A DNA stretch of 64,000 nt, taken from positions 112,498-176,497 of the forward strand of contig JAFSJN010000019.1 of NCBI GenBank assembly GCA_017439235.1, written 5' to 3'. Of the stretch, positions 1 to 8,094 are shown piece by piece (positions within the stretch are counted from its first letter, which is position 1; every line of letters starts with the position of its first letter). The notes under the pieces are model-generated. The model was given only the letters and a program-made list of their open reading frames with translations. It did not search any database and had not been told where the DNA came from. The position numbers and the translations under genes were made by a program. The stretch is from Paludibacteraceae bacterium. Lineage in GTDB: Bacteria > Bacteroidota > Bacteroidia > Bacteroidales > Paludibacteraceae.

Positions 1-257
1 GACGCAACTATGCAGACCGCATGTATTGGCGTGTAGGTCTTTCGGCGATGAACTCGTATATACGTGATACGTCTAAGGCCAACGACCTGAACGTAGCTAT
101 CGGATTCGGTTTCCCCTTCCGAGGTATAGGTACCGTACTGAATACCACCATCGAATACCAGCGTCGTATGGCTCTTAAAGGCATGACGGAGCACGGATTG
201 CGATTCACGGTAGGTATCTCGATTAACGAACAGTGGTTCCACAAACGTAAACTATAA
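1..257 (+). CDS. C-terminal end of an outer-membrane beta-barrel protein (partial)
   Basis: The frame is open from the left edge (reading from base 3) and stops at 255-257, so about 84 residues of a longer protein are visible. Alternating hydrophobic and polar residues with many aromatics and glycines (GFGFPFRG, TTIEYQRR) look like the last strands of an outer-membrane barrel. In Bacteroidales a FadL/OMPP1-like barrel often sits just before a TPR protein and LptC, which is the order here. The next gene starts 12 nt later, suggesting one operon. The family name is inferred from context; the visible part alone does not prove it. Confidence 0.55.
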   Translation, partial: RNYADRMYWRVGLSAMNSYIRDTSKANDLNVAIGFGFPFRGIGTVLNTTIEYQRRMALKGMTEHGLRFTVGISINEQWFHKRKL

Positions 258-269
258 ATACTCAATATT

Positions 270-1685
270 ATGAAACAGACGTTATTTGTTTTGCTGCTGG
301 CAATGTGTGTTCCCGCAGCGGTAAGTGCTAAGAAGCCCACTAAGGCGGCAGAAACGCAACCTACGGTAGTGGCTGCTCCTGAAGTAGAGGAAGACCCGGT
401 TATCACCGAAGAGTGTATGGCCGCTGCGTCAATGTTCTCCACCAGTGCTAAGAACAATCAATATGCCGATGCCTATGAGCCTTGGCTGCAAGTGTTCAAC
501 GAATGCCCCAACTACACCCGCGCTACTTATACTACGGGTGAGAAGATTCTCGATTGGAAGTATTCGACCTGCACCACGGACGAGGAGAAAGCCGCCGTAA
601 AGAAAATGATGATGCTCAACTACGACAAGTGGTTGCGCTGGTTCGGCAACGATAAGAAGTATCCTAAGGCTTATATCTTGGGTCGTAAGGGTATGACCTA
701 TTGCAAGTATTTTGAAGAGGACAGTCTCAAGATGGACGCCTACGATTGGCTCAAGGAGAGTGTGACAACGATGCAGAAAAACTCGCAAATCAATGTCATC
801 AAAAACTTTATCGAGGTATCTTGCGGTTTGTACAAGGCCGATAATGAGAAGTATGCTGAGCAATTTATTGCCGACTATACCCTGTCCAACAATCTGCTGC
901 AGTCGATTGCTGATGATCCTGCCAGCAAGAATGCTATGGCTGCTGCTCAGATGAAAGAGGCTATTGATGACCTCTTTGCCCGTTCGGGTGCTGCCAGCTG
1001 CGAGAAGTTGGATGAGTTGTATGCCGCTCAGGTTAAGGAACTCACCCACCTGGAGGACTTGCTCAAACTCATGAAACTGTACAAACGTATCCGCTGCACC
1101 GAGTCGGATGTATACTTTGCTGCGGCTGAGAAAGCGCACACTTTGCAACCTACCGAGGAATCGGCTGCCGGTTGCGCGCGAATGTGCAAAAAGAAAGGTG
1201 ATTGGACCGGCGCTATCGACTACTATATGCAGGCTCTGACGCTGACCGAGGATGAGAATGATGAGGATATCGACGACTATGAATACGAGATAGCTTACAT
1301 CTATTACGCCAACCTCAAACGCTACGTGGATGCCCGTACGGCAGCTTTACGTAGTCTGCAGAGCAATCCCCAGCAGGGGCGTTGCTATCTGTTGATTGGT
1401 CTGTGCTACGCTGAGGCTCGTCCGTTCAGCGAGAACGACTTCTCGGCTGCGCAATGCCGCATCCTCAATAAGACCGTTTATTGGGCTGCTGTAGACCAGT
1501 TTAAGAAGGCTAAAGAGGTAGATGCTACCTGCGCTGCTGATGCCGATAAGTTTATCGCTTCGTACAGCAAGTATTTCCCCACCAAGGAGGAGATGTTTGA
1601 CTTGGCCAATATCTTTAACGGCCAGAACCGCTTCCTGGTAGGCGGCTGGGTAAACGAATGGACGACAGTTCGTGCAGCTAAGTAA
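270..1685 (+). CDS. Exported tetratricopeptide-repeat protein
   Basis: 471 residues beginning with a clear signal peptide (hydrophobic stretch FVLLLAMCVPAAVSA), followed by a low-complexity Ala/Glu/Pro linker and a long helical region. Residues about 300-420 contain TPR-like helix pairs (for example GDWTGAIDYYMQAL and YVDARTAALRSLQSNPQQGRC). It is likely periplasmic or outer-membrane associated and acts by protein-protein contact; no catalytic motif is seen. It lies 12 nt after the barrel gene and overlaps lptC by 14 nt, so the three are probably co-transcribed. The ATG at 270 is chosen because it places the signal peptide at the N-terminus. The specific partner is unknown. Confidence 0.75.
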   Translation: MKQTLFVLLLAMCVPAAVSAKKPTKAAETQPTVVAAPEVEEDPVITEECMAAASMFSTSAKNNQYADAYEPWLQVFNECPNYTRATYTTGEKILDWKYSTCTTDEEKAAVKKMMMLNYDKWLRWFGNDKKYPKAYILGRKGMTYCKYFEEDSLKMDAYDWLKESVTTMQKNSQINVIKNFIEVSCGLYKADNEKYAEQFIADYTLSNNLLQSIADDPASKNAMAAAQMKEAIDDLFARSGAASCEKLDELYAAQVKELTHLEDLLKLMKLYKRIRCTESDVYFAAAEKAHTLQPTEESAAGCARMCKKKGDWTGAIDYYMQALTLTEDENDEDIDDYEYEIAYIYYANLKRYVDARTAALRSLQSNPQQGRCYLLIGLCYAEARPFSENDFSAAQCRILNKTVYWAAVDQFKKAKEVDATCAADADKFIASYSKYFPTKEEMFDLANIFNGQNRFLVGGWVNEWTTVRAAK

Positions 1686-2229
1686 GATTGCATATATTCT
1701 TTTGGCAGCACTCGTAGTAGGTCTGTGTGCGTGCAGTGGTGACGGTAAGGTCCGCGCTGACGCTATTGAGGACCGCTCACAGATGCCTATATTGGATGCG
1801 AGAGGAGTGTCTACACTCGTCTCGGATTCGGGTATAGTGCGCTATCGTGTGAATGCTGAGACCTGGCAACTGTACGATAAAGCACAGCCTTCTTATTGGG
1901 ACTTCCCCCAGGGTATCTACCTCGAGAAGTTTGATGAGGACCTGAATGTGGAAGCCTCCTTGCGTTCCGATTTGGCTCGCTACTGGGATAAGACCGGCAT
2001 TTGGGAACTGACGGGTAATGTGCATGCAGTTAACGAGGAAGGCGAGATATTCGATACGCCCAAACTCTATTGGGATCAGCAGCAGGAAAAGATATATTCC
2101 GATACCGTTATCCGCATCCAACGCGAGACATCGGTTATCGAGGGAGTAGGCTTTGAGAGCAATCAGACGATGTCGCAGTATGTTATTTTGAAACCCACGG
2201 GATATTTCCCGATAGATGACGAAGAATAA
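1672..2229 (+). CDS. lptC: LptC-like lipopolysaccharide export lipoprotein
   Basis: 185 residues starting at GTG 1672, overlapping the previous gene by 14 nt. The N-terminus is a lipoprotein signal (hydrophobic run then GLCAC, Cys about residue 22). The rest matches the LptC/OstA-like pattern of short beta strands: an EASLRSDLARYWDKTGIWELTG-type segment (given here only as its motif, residues near 100-120) followed by VNEEGEIFDTPKLYWDQ. LptC links the inner-membrane LptBFG extractor to periplasmic LptA-type proteins. The context of a TPR protein and an outer-membrane barrel is the usual Bacteroidales setting. No ATG start is available upstream without deeper overlap. Confidence 0.8.
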   Translation: MQLSKIAYILLAALVVGLCACSGDGKVRADAIEDRSQMPILDARGVSTLVSDSGIVRYRVNAETWQLYDKAQPSYWDFPQGIYLEKFDEDLNVEASLRSDLARYWDKTGIWELTGNVHAVNEEGEIFDTPKLYWDQQQEKIYSDTVIRIQRETSVIEGVGFESNQTMSQYVILKPTGYFPIDDEE

Positions 2230-2230
2230 G

Positions 2231-2974
2231 ATGAAGTTATTGGAAAACAAAGTAGCCCTGATTACGGGCGCCTCACGCGGTATAGGTCGTCAGATAGCCC
2301 TGAAGATGGCTTCTGAAGGCTGCAATATCGCCTTTACCTATCATACGAATAAACCGGCTGCCGATGAGACGCAAGCTCAGATTGAGGCTATGGGGGTACG
2401 TTGTGTGGCTTTTGCGGGTAATGCGGCTGACTTTGACGATGCTCACCGTTTGGTGGATCAGGTGGTTAAAGAGTTTGGACGCATTGATGTATTGGTCAAT
2501 AATGCCGGTATCACCAAAGATGGTCTCATTATGCGTATGACCGAGCAACAGTGGGATGAGGTGTTGGGCGTGAACCTGAAGTCGGCGTTTAACTTCATTC
2601 ATGCTGTCACCCCCGTGATGATGCGTCAGCGCTCCGGTTCGATTATCTCTATGTCGAGCGTGGTAGGCTTAAACGGTAATGCCGGACAGGCCAACTATGC
2701 GGCTTCTAAGGCCGGTATTATAGCTTTGACTAAGTCTACGGCTAAGGAGTTGGGTACACGCGGCATACGCGCTAATGTAATTGCTCCGGGCTTTATTATG
2801 ACCGATATGACGGCCTCGCTGCCCGAGCAAACCCTGCAGGACTTTATCCGCCTTATCCCCATGCGCCGAGCCGGAAAACCCGAAGAGGTAGCCGGTGTAG
2901 CGCTCTTCCTGGCGAGCGACTTGAGTTCGTACGTGAGTGGAGAAGTAATACAGGTCAACGGCGCAATGGGCTAA
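2231..2974 (+). CDS. fabG: 3-oxoacyl-[acyl-carrier-protein] reductase FabG
   Basis: 247 residues, the usual length for FabG. The Rossmann NAD(P)H motif TGASRGIG is at residues 12-19, NNAG at 90-93, and the catalytic Asn115, Ser143, Tyr156 and Lys160 (YAASK) are all present. It reduces 3-oxoacyl-ACP in fatty-acid elongation in the cytoplasm. I use the ATG at 2231, one nucleotide after the lptC stop, because it gives the conventional MKLLENKVALITG start; an in-frame ATG at 2216 inside lptC is possible. The 3' end overlaps the convergent acyl-ACP thioesterase gene by 20 nt, which also belongs to fatty-acid synthesis. Confidence 0.95.
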   Translation: MKLLENKVALITGASRGIGRQIALKMASEGCNIAFTYHTNKPAADETQAQIEAMGVRCVAFAGNAADFDDAHRLVDQVVKEFGRIDVLVNNAGITKDGLIMRMTEQQWDEVLGVNLKSAFNFIHAVTPVMMRQRSGSIISMSSVVGLNGNAGQANYAASKAGIIALTKSTAKELGTRGIRANVIAPGFIMTDMTASLPEQTLQDFIRLIPMRRAGKPEEVAGVALFLASDLSSYVSGEVIQVNGAMG

Positions 2975-3683
2975 GCTGCGCTGCGCAGTAGGTCTTGCCC
3001 TGTCCGTCATGCATTTGATAGGTTACGCTGTCGTTATCGATGGCGTAACTTATTTCTACCTGTTCACCTTCGTAGGCCTCATGCTGATAGAAAATATCCA
3101 GGCGTAGTTTGTCGTCCTGCATCTTGGGACGGTAGGTGTCCATCATCTTCTCTAAGTATTTGCACGAGTTGCAGTGTTTATTGTAGTCCAAATCCGAATA
3201 CTCGATGCGGCGTGTCTCGCTGCCGGTAGGAGCGGTGAGGGGACGCAGACGCGGAGCGCGGTCCATCTCCAAAACCTCGCCGTCTACTGCGCCGTCAAAC
3301 ATGGGGTGGTCAAAGATATTGGCTATCTCGCGTTTCTCCAGATCCAGCACGGCCCAGATACTCTTGCAGCAACCAATCATGCGCTTCTCGCCATTGATAT
3401 TGTAGATACGGAAATTACGTGTGCTGAGCATGTGGGCATCGTTCTCTATCCAGGTCTCAAATATCACCTTGTCGCCGTGAGTGGGCAACTCCCACATCTC
3501 AACCGACAGACGTGTCAGTATCCAGGTCAATCCCATGGGATAGAGTTGGCGGATACCGAAGCCTAAATCGTCAGCCACGGTGCCGGCTACTTCCAGCAGG
3601 TAGTTCTCCAGATTGTAGAGGCGTAACTTACGGCTATCGTCGACCTCTTGGTATTTAATCGTATAGGTGTATTCGTATTTCAT
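2955..3683 (-). CDS. Acyl-ACP thioesterase (FatA/FatB type)
   Basis: 242 residues with the tandem hot-dog organisation of bacterial acyl-ACP thioesterases. The first half begins YTIKYQEVDDSRKLRL; the second half carries the catalytic-type segment SDLDYNKHCNSCKYLE, where the Asn and His correspond to the family's active-site residues. It hydrolyses long-chain acyl-ACP to release fatty acids. Its stop codon lies inside the end of fabG (20-nt convergent overlap), so there is no room for a terminator between them. A -7 element (TACCTTTG on this strand) at 3702-3709 gives a short leader and supports the ATG at 3683. Confidence 0.9.
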   Translation of the reverse strand: MKYEYTYTIKYQEVDDSRKLRLYNLENYLLEVAGTVADDLGFGIRQLYPMGLTWILTRLSVEMWELPTHGDKVIFETWIENDAHMLSTRNFRIYNINGEKRMIGCCKSIWAVLDLEKREIANIFDHPMFDGAVDGEVLEMDRAPRLRPLTAPTGSETRRIEYSDLDYNKHCNSCKYLEKMMDTYRPKMQDDKLRLDIFYQHEAYEGEQVEISYAIDNDSVTYQMHDGQGKTYCAAQLSPLRR

Positions 3684-3701
3684 ATTCGCTCAATTAACGT
3701 G

Positions 3702-3709
3702 CAAAGGTA
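3702..3709 (-). promoter_or_regulatory. Promoter of the acyl-ACP thioesterase gene
   Basis: On the minus strand the bases read TACCTTTG, a perfect TAnnTTTG -7 box. A TTTG -33 match lies at 3730-3733 with a 20-nt spacer. Transcription would start near 3697, 14 nt before the start codon. The region overlaps the divergent promoter at 3742-3749. Confidence 0.8.
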
Positions 3710-3741
3710 CACATTTTTTTTGATATGTCCAAAATATTTTG

Positions 3742-3749
3742 TACTTTTG
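3742..3749 (+). promoter_or_regulatory. Promoter of the winged-helix regulator gene
   Basis: TACTTTTG matches the -7 box and TTTG at 3719-3722 is the -33 element, 19 nt apart. It decides the start of the downstream gene: the ATG at 3725 lies upstream of this box, so translation must begin at 3770. Confidence 0.8.
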
Positions 3750-3769
3750 CACCCGATAAGGATATTATT

Positions 3770-4384
3770 ATGCCTACTACCATCATCGACGATATTTCTT
3801 TAGACCGCGAACGGCGTATCGTGCGTCGGGGCACGGAGGAGGTGCATCTGACGGGTCTGGAATACGACTTGTTGGCGTACTTGGTAGCGCATGCTAATCG
3901 CTTGTGCACGCGCGAAGATATATTAGATGGCGTGTGGGGAAACAGGTTTCAGTACGATCAGGGAACGATAGACGTGCACCTGAATGCTTTGCGCCGCAAG
4001 ATGGGGTGGAGCAATAAACATCCGATAGAGACAATCCGCGGTGCGGGACTCATCTTTCGCTTAGACAGACCGGTCAGCCCTTATACTCTTGACCTGCAGG
4101 CTTTTGTGAACGATTGGCTGCGCAGCCATGAGGTGGAGATTAAGGCTGCAGGACTGACTGTCCGTCAGCGTCTTACGCCCTTCGTCAATGTCTTGACGCT
4201 CTCTCCGAATGCCTTGCGCCACTTGTTGGATAGTGTGCTTATCGCTTTGCTGCCGAGTGCACGCCCCGGCATCCTGACGGTGAGTAGTCAACTCACGATG
4301 CAGTCTTTTGTCTTGTCGTTGGATATCAACGGTACAGTCAATGAGTTGCGTATCCCCATTAATGGGGATTTGGGAGTTTCTTAA
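3770..4384 (+). CDS. OmpR/PhoB-type winged-helix protein with a degenerate histidine-kinase-ATPase-like C-terminus
   Basis: 204 residues. Residues about 8-97 are an OmpR/PhoB winged helix (LTGLEYDLLAYLVAHANR, recognition-helix region TIDVHLNALRRKM, wing ETIRGAGLIFRL). No receiver domain precedes it. Residues about 105-200 look like a worn HATPase_c fold: LSPNALRHLLDSVLIALL sits where kinases have the N-box, followed by a PGILTVSSQ strand, but both N-box asparagines and the glycine-rich lid are gone. Nucleotide binding is therefore unlikely. Three 7-bp direct repeats begin at its stop codon and precede the TonB receptor promoter, so that receptor is a plausible target. The start follows from the promoter at 3742. 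Confidence 0.75.
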   Translation: MPTTIIDDISLDRERRIVRRGTEEVHLTGLEYDLLAYLVAHANRLCTREDILDGVWGNRFQYDQGTIDVHLNALRRKMGWSNKHPIETIRGAGLIFRLDRPVSPYTLDLQAFVNDWLRSHEVEIKAAGLTVRQRLTPFVNVLTLSPNALRHLLDSVLIALLPSARPGILTVSSQLTMQSFVLSLDINGTVNELRIPINGDLGVS

Positions 4385-4408
4385 GAAAATCTTAAGCATT
4401 CTTTAAGA
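4380..4408 (+). promoter_or_regulatory. Three 7-bp direct repeats with 11-bp period: candidate OmpR-family binding site
   Basis: CTTAAGA (4380), CTTAAGC (4391) and TTTAAGA (4402) recur every 11 bp, one helical turn, which is the layout of PhoB/PhoP-type boxes. They replace a recognisable -33 element of the promoter at 4418, as expected for an activated promoter. The regulator just upstream is the natural candidate to bind. Confidence 0.6.
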
Positions 4409-4417
4409 ATTTTATAG

Positions 4418-4425
4418 TACCTTTG
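4418..4425 (+). promoter_or_regulatory. Promoter of the TonB-dependent receptor gene
   Basis: TACCTTTG is a perfect -7 box; no TTTG is present about 20 nt upstream, where the direct repeats lie instead. The leader to the ATG at 4442 would be about 10-12 nt, unusually short. Confidence 0.65.
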
Positions 4426-4441
4426 CCGCGTTTTTGAGAAA

Positions 4442-6667
4442 ATGCGGTATCGAGTATTGTTTATAGTGTGGCTGTCGTGCATCGTCTTCGCTTATGCAGA
4501 GACGGTGATGGATACCTTGCCCGATGTGGAGGTGTCGGTGTCGCGTATTGCCGAGCCTGTCGTGCGTCAGCAGATGCAGGTGAGTGTACTGGATGCGCGT
4601 ATGATGGAGGCGGCCGTAGTGACTACGCCTAAGGAGGCGGCGTCGCTGGCGCCTAATATCTACATGCCTGACTACGGTTCGGCTATGACGAGCAGTATCT
4701 ATGTGCGCGGATTGGGCAGTCGTATCAACGAGTCGGTGATGGGGGTCGTCGTGGATGGTGTGCCGCTCTTGGATAAGAACATGTACGATTATACGCTGCA
4801 GGATGTCAAACGTATCGAGTTGTTACGCGGTCCGCAGGGGGCTTTGTACGGCCGTAACTCGCCGGGGGGCATAATGGAGATACGTACTATACAACCTTTA
4901 GATGTTAACGATTATGTAGTGCGTGCCCGCGTGGGGTACAGCAGTGCCAATACGGTGCAAGCTCAGGCCTCTTTTTATGGAGGCGGATGGGGCATAGCGG
5001 CGCGATACGGTCGTACGGACGGCTTCTACCGTAATGCTTTCAACGGCCGCAAGATTGATAGCGGTCAGCAGGCTGGTGGACGAGTGGTCTATGACTGCCG
5101 CCCCAACGACTATTGGCGGGTGACGAGTAGTGTGACAGCCGATTGGGTGGAGCAGGGGGCTTTTCCGTATGCCGATGCCCGGAGCGGTGTTATTGACTTC
5201 AATCGCTCATCGGGTTACGAGCGTCTGGCTCTGCTGCCGAGTGTGCGCGCTGAATATATGCATCAGGGTTATCGCTTACTGCTGAGCGGCAGTTACCAGT
5301 TTATGCACGATGATATGCGCATGGACCAAGACTATACGCGTGCCGATATCTTTACCCTGCGTCAAACGCAGCGGCAACATAATGCCTCTTTCGATGCTAT
5401 CCTCTATGCGCCTAAGCCTGTCGAGTGGTACGAATGGACGGTTGGCGTGAGTGGTATAATCAAGACCAACCGTATGTCGGCGCCGGTGACTTTTATGCGT
5501 GAGGGCATAGAGACGCTTATCCTGGCTAATGCCAATAACGGCATCCGCACGGCTTTCCCTACTGACTCTATCTCTATCCGCAATACGGTACTGCCTATCC
5601 GCAGTCGTTTTCAGTTGCTCAATGCCGGCGTAGCGGCGTATCACCAGAGTCATTTTCGTGTCCGTAACTGGCATTTTAACGCGAGCGTGCGTATTGATTA
5701 TGAGAACGCGCGCATGCGCTACACGAGCGAGGCGGATGTGGATTATCTCTTTACGTTGATGATGAACGACTATAAGACGCTGCATACGCGTATTCATGGA
5801 GTCAAAGAGGCGCATTATGTGCAGGTCTTGCCCCGCGTGGCGGTGTCTTACGAATCGGATATCGTTACCGTGTACGGATATGTGGCGGAAGGTTTTAAGG
5901 CTGGCGGGTATAACCCTCAGATGTTCAGTACCGTCACGCAGAACCGGGTGATGACGGATATGGCGGCAGATATGGGAATCCATCTGCAGATGGCCGATCC
6001 GCGTTTTACGGATGTAGCAGTGACGGAATATCGTCCGCAGACCGATTGGACTTTTGAACTCGGTGCGCACCTGACGCCGGTGGAAGGACTGAAGATAGAT
6101 GTGGCGGCTTTTCATATCCGCAGTTACAATCAGCAGGTGACTGTCTTTCCTACGGGCAAGACGACCGGTCGTATGATGGCTAATGCAGCTCGTTCGCGTG
6201 TGTGGGGTGCCGAGGCGGCATTGCATTATCGTTGGTCGCACAATCGCTGGTTCGGTCTGCTGCATGCTGCCTACGGCTTTGCCGATGCACGTTTTATACG
6301 CTTCAATGACGGCATAGGCGACTATAGTAACCATTTTATCCCTTACGCTCCGCAACATACGGCGCATGCGATGTGTAATGCGGGCTATAGGGTGGGGCAT
6401 AAGGCGCTGCAGGCTGTCTCGCTGACGCTTAAAGGTGACGGCATAGGACGTATATGGTGGAACGAGCAAAACGACCGCTCGCAACCTTTATACGGCCTCT
6501 TAGGGGCTACACTCACGCTCGAATGGAAGTATGTGCAACTGCAACTATGGGCGCGCAACCTCACGGATACACGTTATGACGTGTTCTATTTCCGCTCGAT
6601 GGATAATGACTTCCTGCAGCGCGGCCGTCCCCGCGAAATGGGCATAGAGGTGAAGGTGGAATTTTAG
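4442..6667 (+). CDS. TonB-dependent outer-membrane receptor
   Basis: 741 residues: signal peptide (about 1-19, ending FAYA), a TonB-box-like segment (DTLPDVEVSV), a plug domain (VRGLGSRINESV, VVVDGVPLLDKN, RIELLRGPQGALYGRNSPGG about residues 80-150) and a 22-strand type barrel ending in VKVEF. It lacks the carboxypeptidase-like N-terminal extension of SusC proteins, so it is a simple siderophore/metal-type receptor rather than a glycan SusC. It is followed by a calycin-like lipoprotein gene that may be its surface partner. The substrate cannot be told from sequence. Direct repeats in front suggest control by the adjacent winged-helix protein. Confidence 0.9.
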   Translation: MRYRVLFIVWLSCIVFAYAETVMDTLPDVEVSVSRIAEPVVRQQMQVSVLDARMMEAAVVTTPKEAASLAPNIYMPDYGSAMTSSIYVRGLGSRINESVMGVVVDGVPLLDKNMYDYTLQDVKRIELLRGPQGALYGRNSPGGIMEIRTIQPLDVNDYVVRARVGYSSANTVQAQASFYGGGWGIAARYGRTDGFYRNAFNGRKIDSGQQAGGRVVYDCRPNDYWRVTSSVTADWVEQGAFPYADARSGVIDFNRSSGYERLALLPSVRAEYMHQGYRLLLSGSYQFMHDDMRMDQDYTRADIFTLRQTQRQHNASFDAILYAPKPVEWYEWTVGVSGIIKTNRMSAPVTFMREGIETLILANANNGIRTAFPTDSISIRNTVLPIRSRFQLLNAGVAAYHQSHFRVRNWHFNASVRIDYENARMRYTSEADVDYLFTLMMNDYKTLHTRIHGVKEAHYVQVLPRVAVSYESDIVTVYGYVAEGFKAGGYNPQMFSTVTQNRVMTDMAADMGIHLQMADPRFTDVAVTEYRPQTDWTFELGAHLTPVEGLKIDVAAFHIRSYNQQVTVFPTGKTTGRMMANAARSRVWGAEAALHYRWSHNRWFGLLHAAYGFADARFIRFNDGIGDYSNHFIPYAPQHTAHAMCNAGYRVGHKALQAVSLTLKGDGIGRIWWNEQNDRSQPLYGLLGATLTLEWKYVQLQLWARNLTDTRYDVFYFRSMDNDFLQRGRPREMGIEVKVEF

Positions 6668-6731
6668 TTGAGAGTTGAGAGTTGAGAGTTTAGTGTTTAG
6701 AGTTACAAATTACAAATTAAAAATTATTGAT
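6668..6731 (+). repeat. Degenerate micro-tandem repeat in a gene junction
   Basis: The spacer is made of GTTGAGA units (three), then GTTTAGT/GTTTAGA units, then AATTACA/AATTAAA units. The same word families recur at other junctions in this window, including 25881-25911, 21182-21206 and 27040-27068. Confidence 0.7.
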
Positions 6732-7193
6732 ATGAAAAAGTTTACTTTTTTTCTGGTCTTGGCCGCTATGATGGTGGCTTGCAAGAGTAATGACCCTGAT
6801 TCGTCGAACAAGAAGAATTTTGACAGCGCTACGGAGTTTACGGCGTATGGTTTGATTTCTGTTCCCGGACAGCAGTTCATGAAGGACAGTGTGCGTGTAG
6901 TGGCAGAGTTGAAGGGCGACACGGCGTTGGACCTGTACCTGTATGAGGTGACGTTCTCGTCGCGTATGCCGGTTACTATCGACATGGTTATCCCCGATAT
7001 CCCGTGCGAACGCACTACTCAGCTCATCACCTTTGCGGGTGAAGATATCGAGCCTACAATGGGCGGTAATCCTGTTCCCAAGTATATAACTACGGGATTA
7101 GCGGGTATTGTTACTCCGGACAGCCTATGCTTTGCTACCGCTTTTGGCGGCATGGAATGCATCTATCAGGGCTTGTGCGTGATGACCCGGTAA
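6732..7193 (+). CDS. Calycin-like lipoprotein next to a TonB receptor
   Basis: 153 residues from the ATG at 6732. The signal is lipoprotein-type (FFLVLAAMMVAC, Cys16). The mature part has beta-rich segments (FTAYGLISVPGQQ, VRVVAELKGDTALDLYLYEV, MPVTIDMVIPDIP) that resemble the small calycin-like beta-barrel lipoproteins common beside Bacteroidetes TonB receptors. It probably sits on the outer membrane and helps bind the substrate of the upstream receptor. An upstream in-frame ATG at 6675 is rejected because it would put the micro-repeat spacer before the signal peptide. The last 69 nt overlap the convergent fucose-isomerase-like gene. Confidence 0.7.
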   Translation: MKKFTFFLVLAAMMVACKSNDPDSSNKKNFDSATEFTAYGLISVPGQQFMKDSVRVVAELKGDTALDLYLYEVTFSSRMPVTIDMVIPDIPCERTTQLITFAGEDIEPTMGGNPVPKYITTGLAGIVTPDSLCFATAFGGMECIYQGLCVMTR

Positions 7194-7886
7194 GATAATG
7201 TGATGGTTGGCGATAGGTCGGTGGAGCAGGTAGTCGGCTACCTCTTCATTGGCCTCTAACCACACCTGCGTGCGGCACAGGTTGGGTTCATACTGATTGC
7301 GCACCAACTGCACATCGGCAGCAAAGATACGCTGCATGTCGCCGCTCATCTTGACTAATGTATAGTCACCTAAGGGCAGCTCGCCGTGTATGGCTACGCC
7401 TATGCCCGACTCAAAATGGGTCGTGTATTCGTACTTGTCTACCATCTGCAGGGGAATAGTACAGTGTGCAAAGAGTAGGTTCTTCCCTTCTATGCGTGCG
7501 GGGTTGGCTTGGAACCCCGGGCAGCCTGTCACCCGTTGACACAGCATCATGGTCATCAGCGCCGGTATATCGCCTTCGCAGGCGGCAGGTATACCGTCAG
7601 CATTCAGTTTGGCTAAGGCCAGACAGCCGGTGTTGTGAACGGTAGTGAGCAAGTCGAAGCAGCGCAGCGTCACGCCGTCGAGGGCATATTTAGCTACTAT
7701 CTCTTTCAGCCGTTCGTAAATACGCAGTGCACCGGCCTCGCCACCGTCGACGACGCCTAAGGAGGTTACTTCTTCGATAGGTATATCTTCCAATTCGATG
7801 TCCATCCGTCGATGGACCATCTCATAGTCTACTTGCGAGGCGATAAGCCAGTCGCTGGGGAAACCGATGACGCCTAATTTACTCAT
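7125..7886 (-). CDS. L-fucose/arabinose isomerase C-terminal-domain-like protein
   Basis: 253 residues resembling the C-terminal region of FucI/AraA-fold isomerases: GVIGFPSDWLIAS near the start, LRCFDLLTTVHNTGCLALAKLN, the acidic metal-site motif CEGDIPALMTMM, FAHCTIP, and a terminal NHHIILPGHH His cluster. FucI itself is about 590 residues with two extra N-terminal domains, so this is a short or N-terminally reduced member and its reaction is uncertain; Glu of CEGD and the terminal His cluster match metal/catalytic positions. It ends within the convergent lipoprotein gene (69-nt overlap) and lies 5 nt downstream of tRNA-Gly on the same strand. Confidence 0.65.
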   Translation of the reverse strand: MSKLGVIGFPSDWLIASQVDYEMVHRRMDIELEDIPIEEVTSLGVVDGGEAGALRIYERLKEIVAKYALDGVTLRCFDLLTTVHNTGCLALAKLNADGIPAACEGDIPALMTMMLCQRVTGCPGFQANPARIEGKNLLFAHCTIPLQMVDKYEYTTHFESGIGVAIHGELPLGDYTLVKMSGDMQRIFAADVQLVRNQYEPNLCRTQVWLEANEEVADYLLHRPIANHHIILPGHHAQALIDAFHAAKSGSKA

Positions 7887-7891
7887 AGAAG

Positions 7892-7962
7892 AGCGGCTTA
7901 CGGGAATCGAACCCGCCTCCTCGGCTTGGGAAGCCGATGCACTACCGATGTGCTAAAGCCGC
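7892..7962 (-). tRNA. tRNA-Gly (anticodon CCC)
   Basis: On the minus strand a complete cloverleaf can be drawn. The acceptor stem pairs 7956-7962 (GCGGCTT) with 7893-7899, followed by discriminator U at 7892. The anticodon stem-loop is TCGGC-TTCCCAA-GCCGA, giving CCC. The T arm contains GGTTCGATTCC. CCA is not encoded. Only this tRNA was found in the window. Confidence 0.93.
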
Positions 7963-7973
7963 AAATGCGGGTG

Positions 7974-7981
7974 CAAAATTA
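7974..7981 (-). promoter_or_regulatory. Promoter of tRNA-Gly
   Basis: Minus-strand TAATTTTG matches TAnnTTTG; a TTTGCG -33 word lies about 20 nt upstream near 8002-8007. Transcription would begin about 5 nt before the mature 5' end. Confidence 0.6.
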
Positions 7982-8006
7982 GTACTTTTTTTTGAATTAC
8001 GCAAAT

Positions 8007-8086
8007 GTTTATCCGTATTTTTGTACTAATTTGCACAAAAATGCGATTTCGGTATTGGTTTATCCGTATTTTTGTACTAATTTGCA
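8007..8086. repeat. Two 29-bp direct repeats, 51 bp apart
   Basis: Identical 29-bp copies occupy 8007-8035 and 8058-8086 (beginning GTTTATCCG, ending TAATTTGCA). Each contains a plus-strand TATTTTTG that matches TAnnTTTG, so they could be duplicated promoters, but no plus-strand gene follows. Confidence 0.8.
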
Positions 8087-8094
8087 TCAAATCA

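Noticed and set aside
7892-7962. tRNA-Gly as the attachment site of the island
   Set aside because: The island lies on the 5' side of the tRNA, no duplicated 3' end was found, and there is no integrase.
8007-8086. Pair of 29-bp repeats as a CRISPR array
   Set aside because: Only two copies with a 22-nt spacer, promoter-like content, no cas genes in the window.
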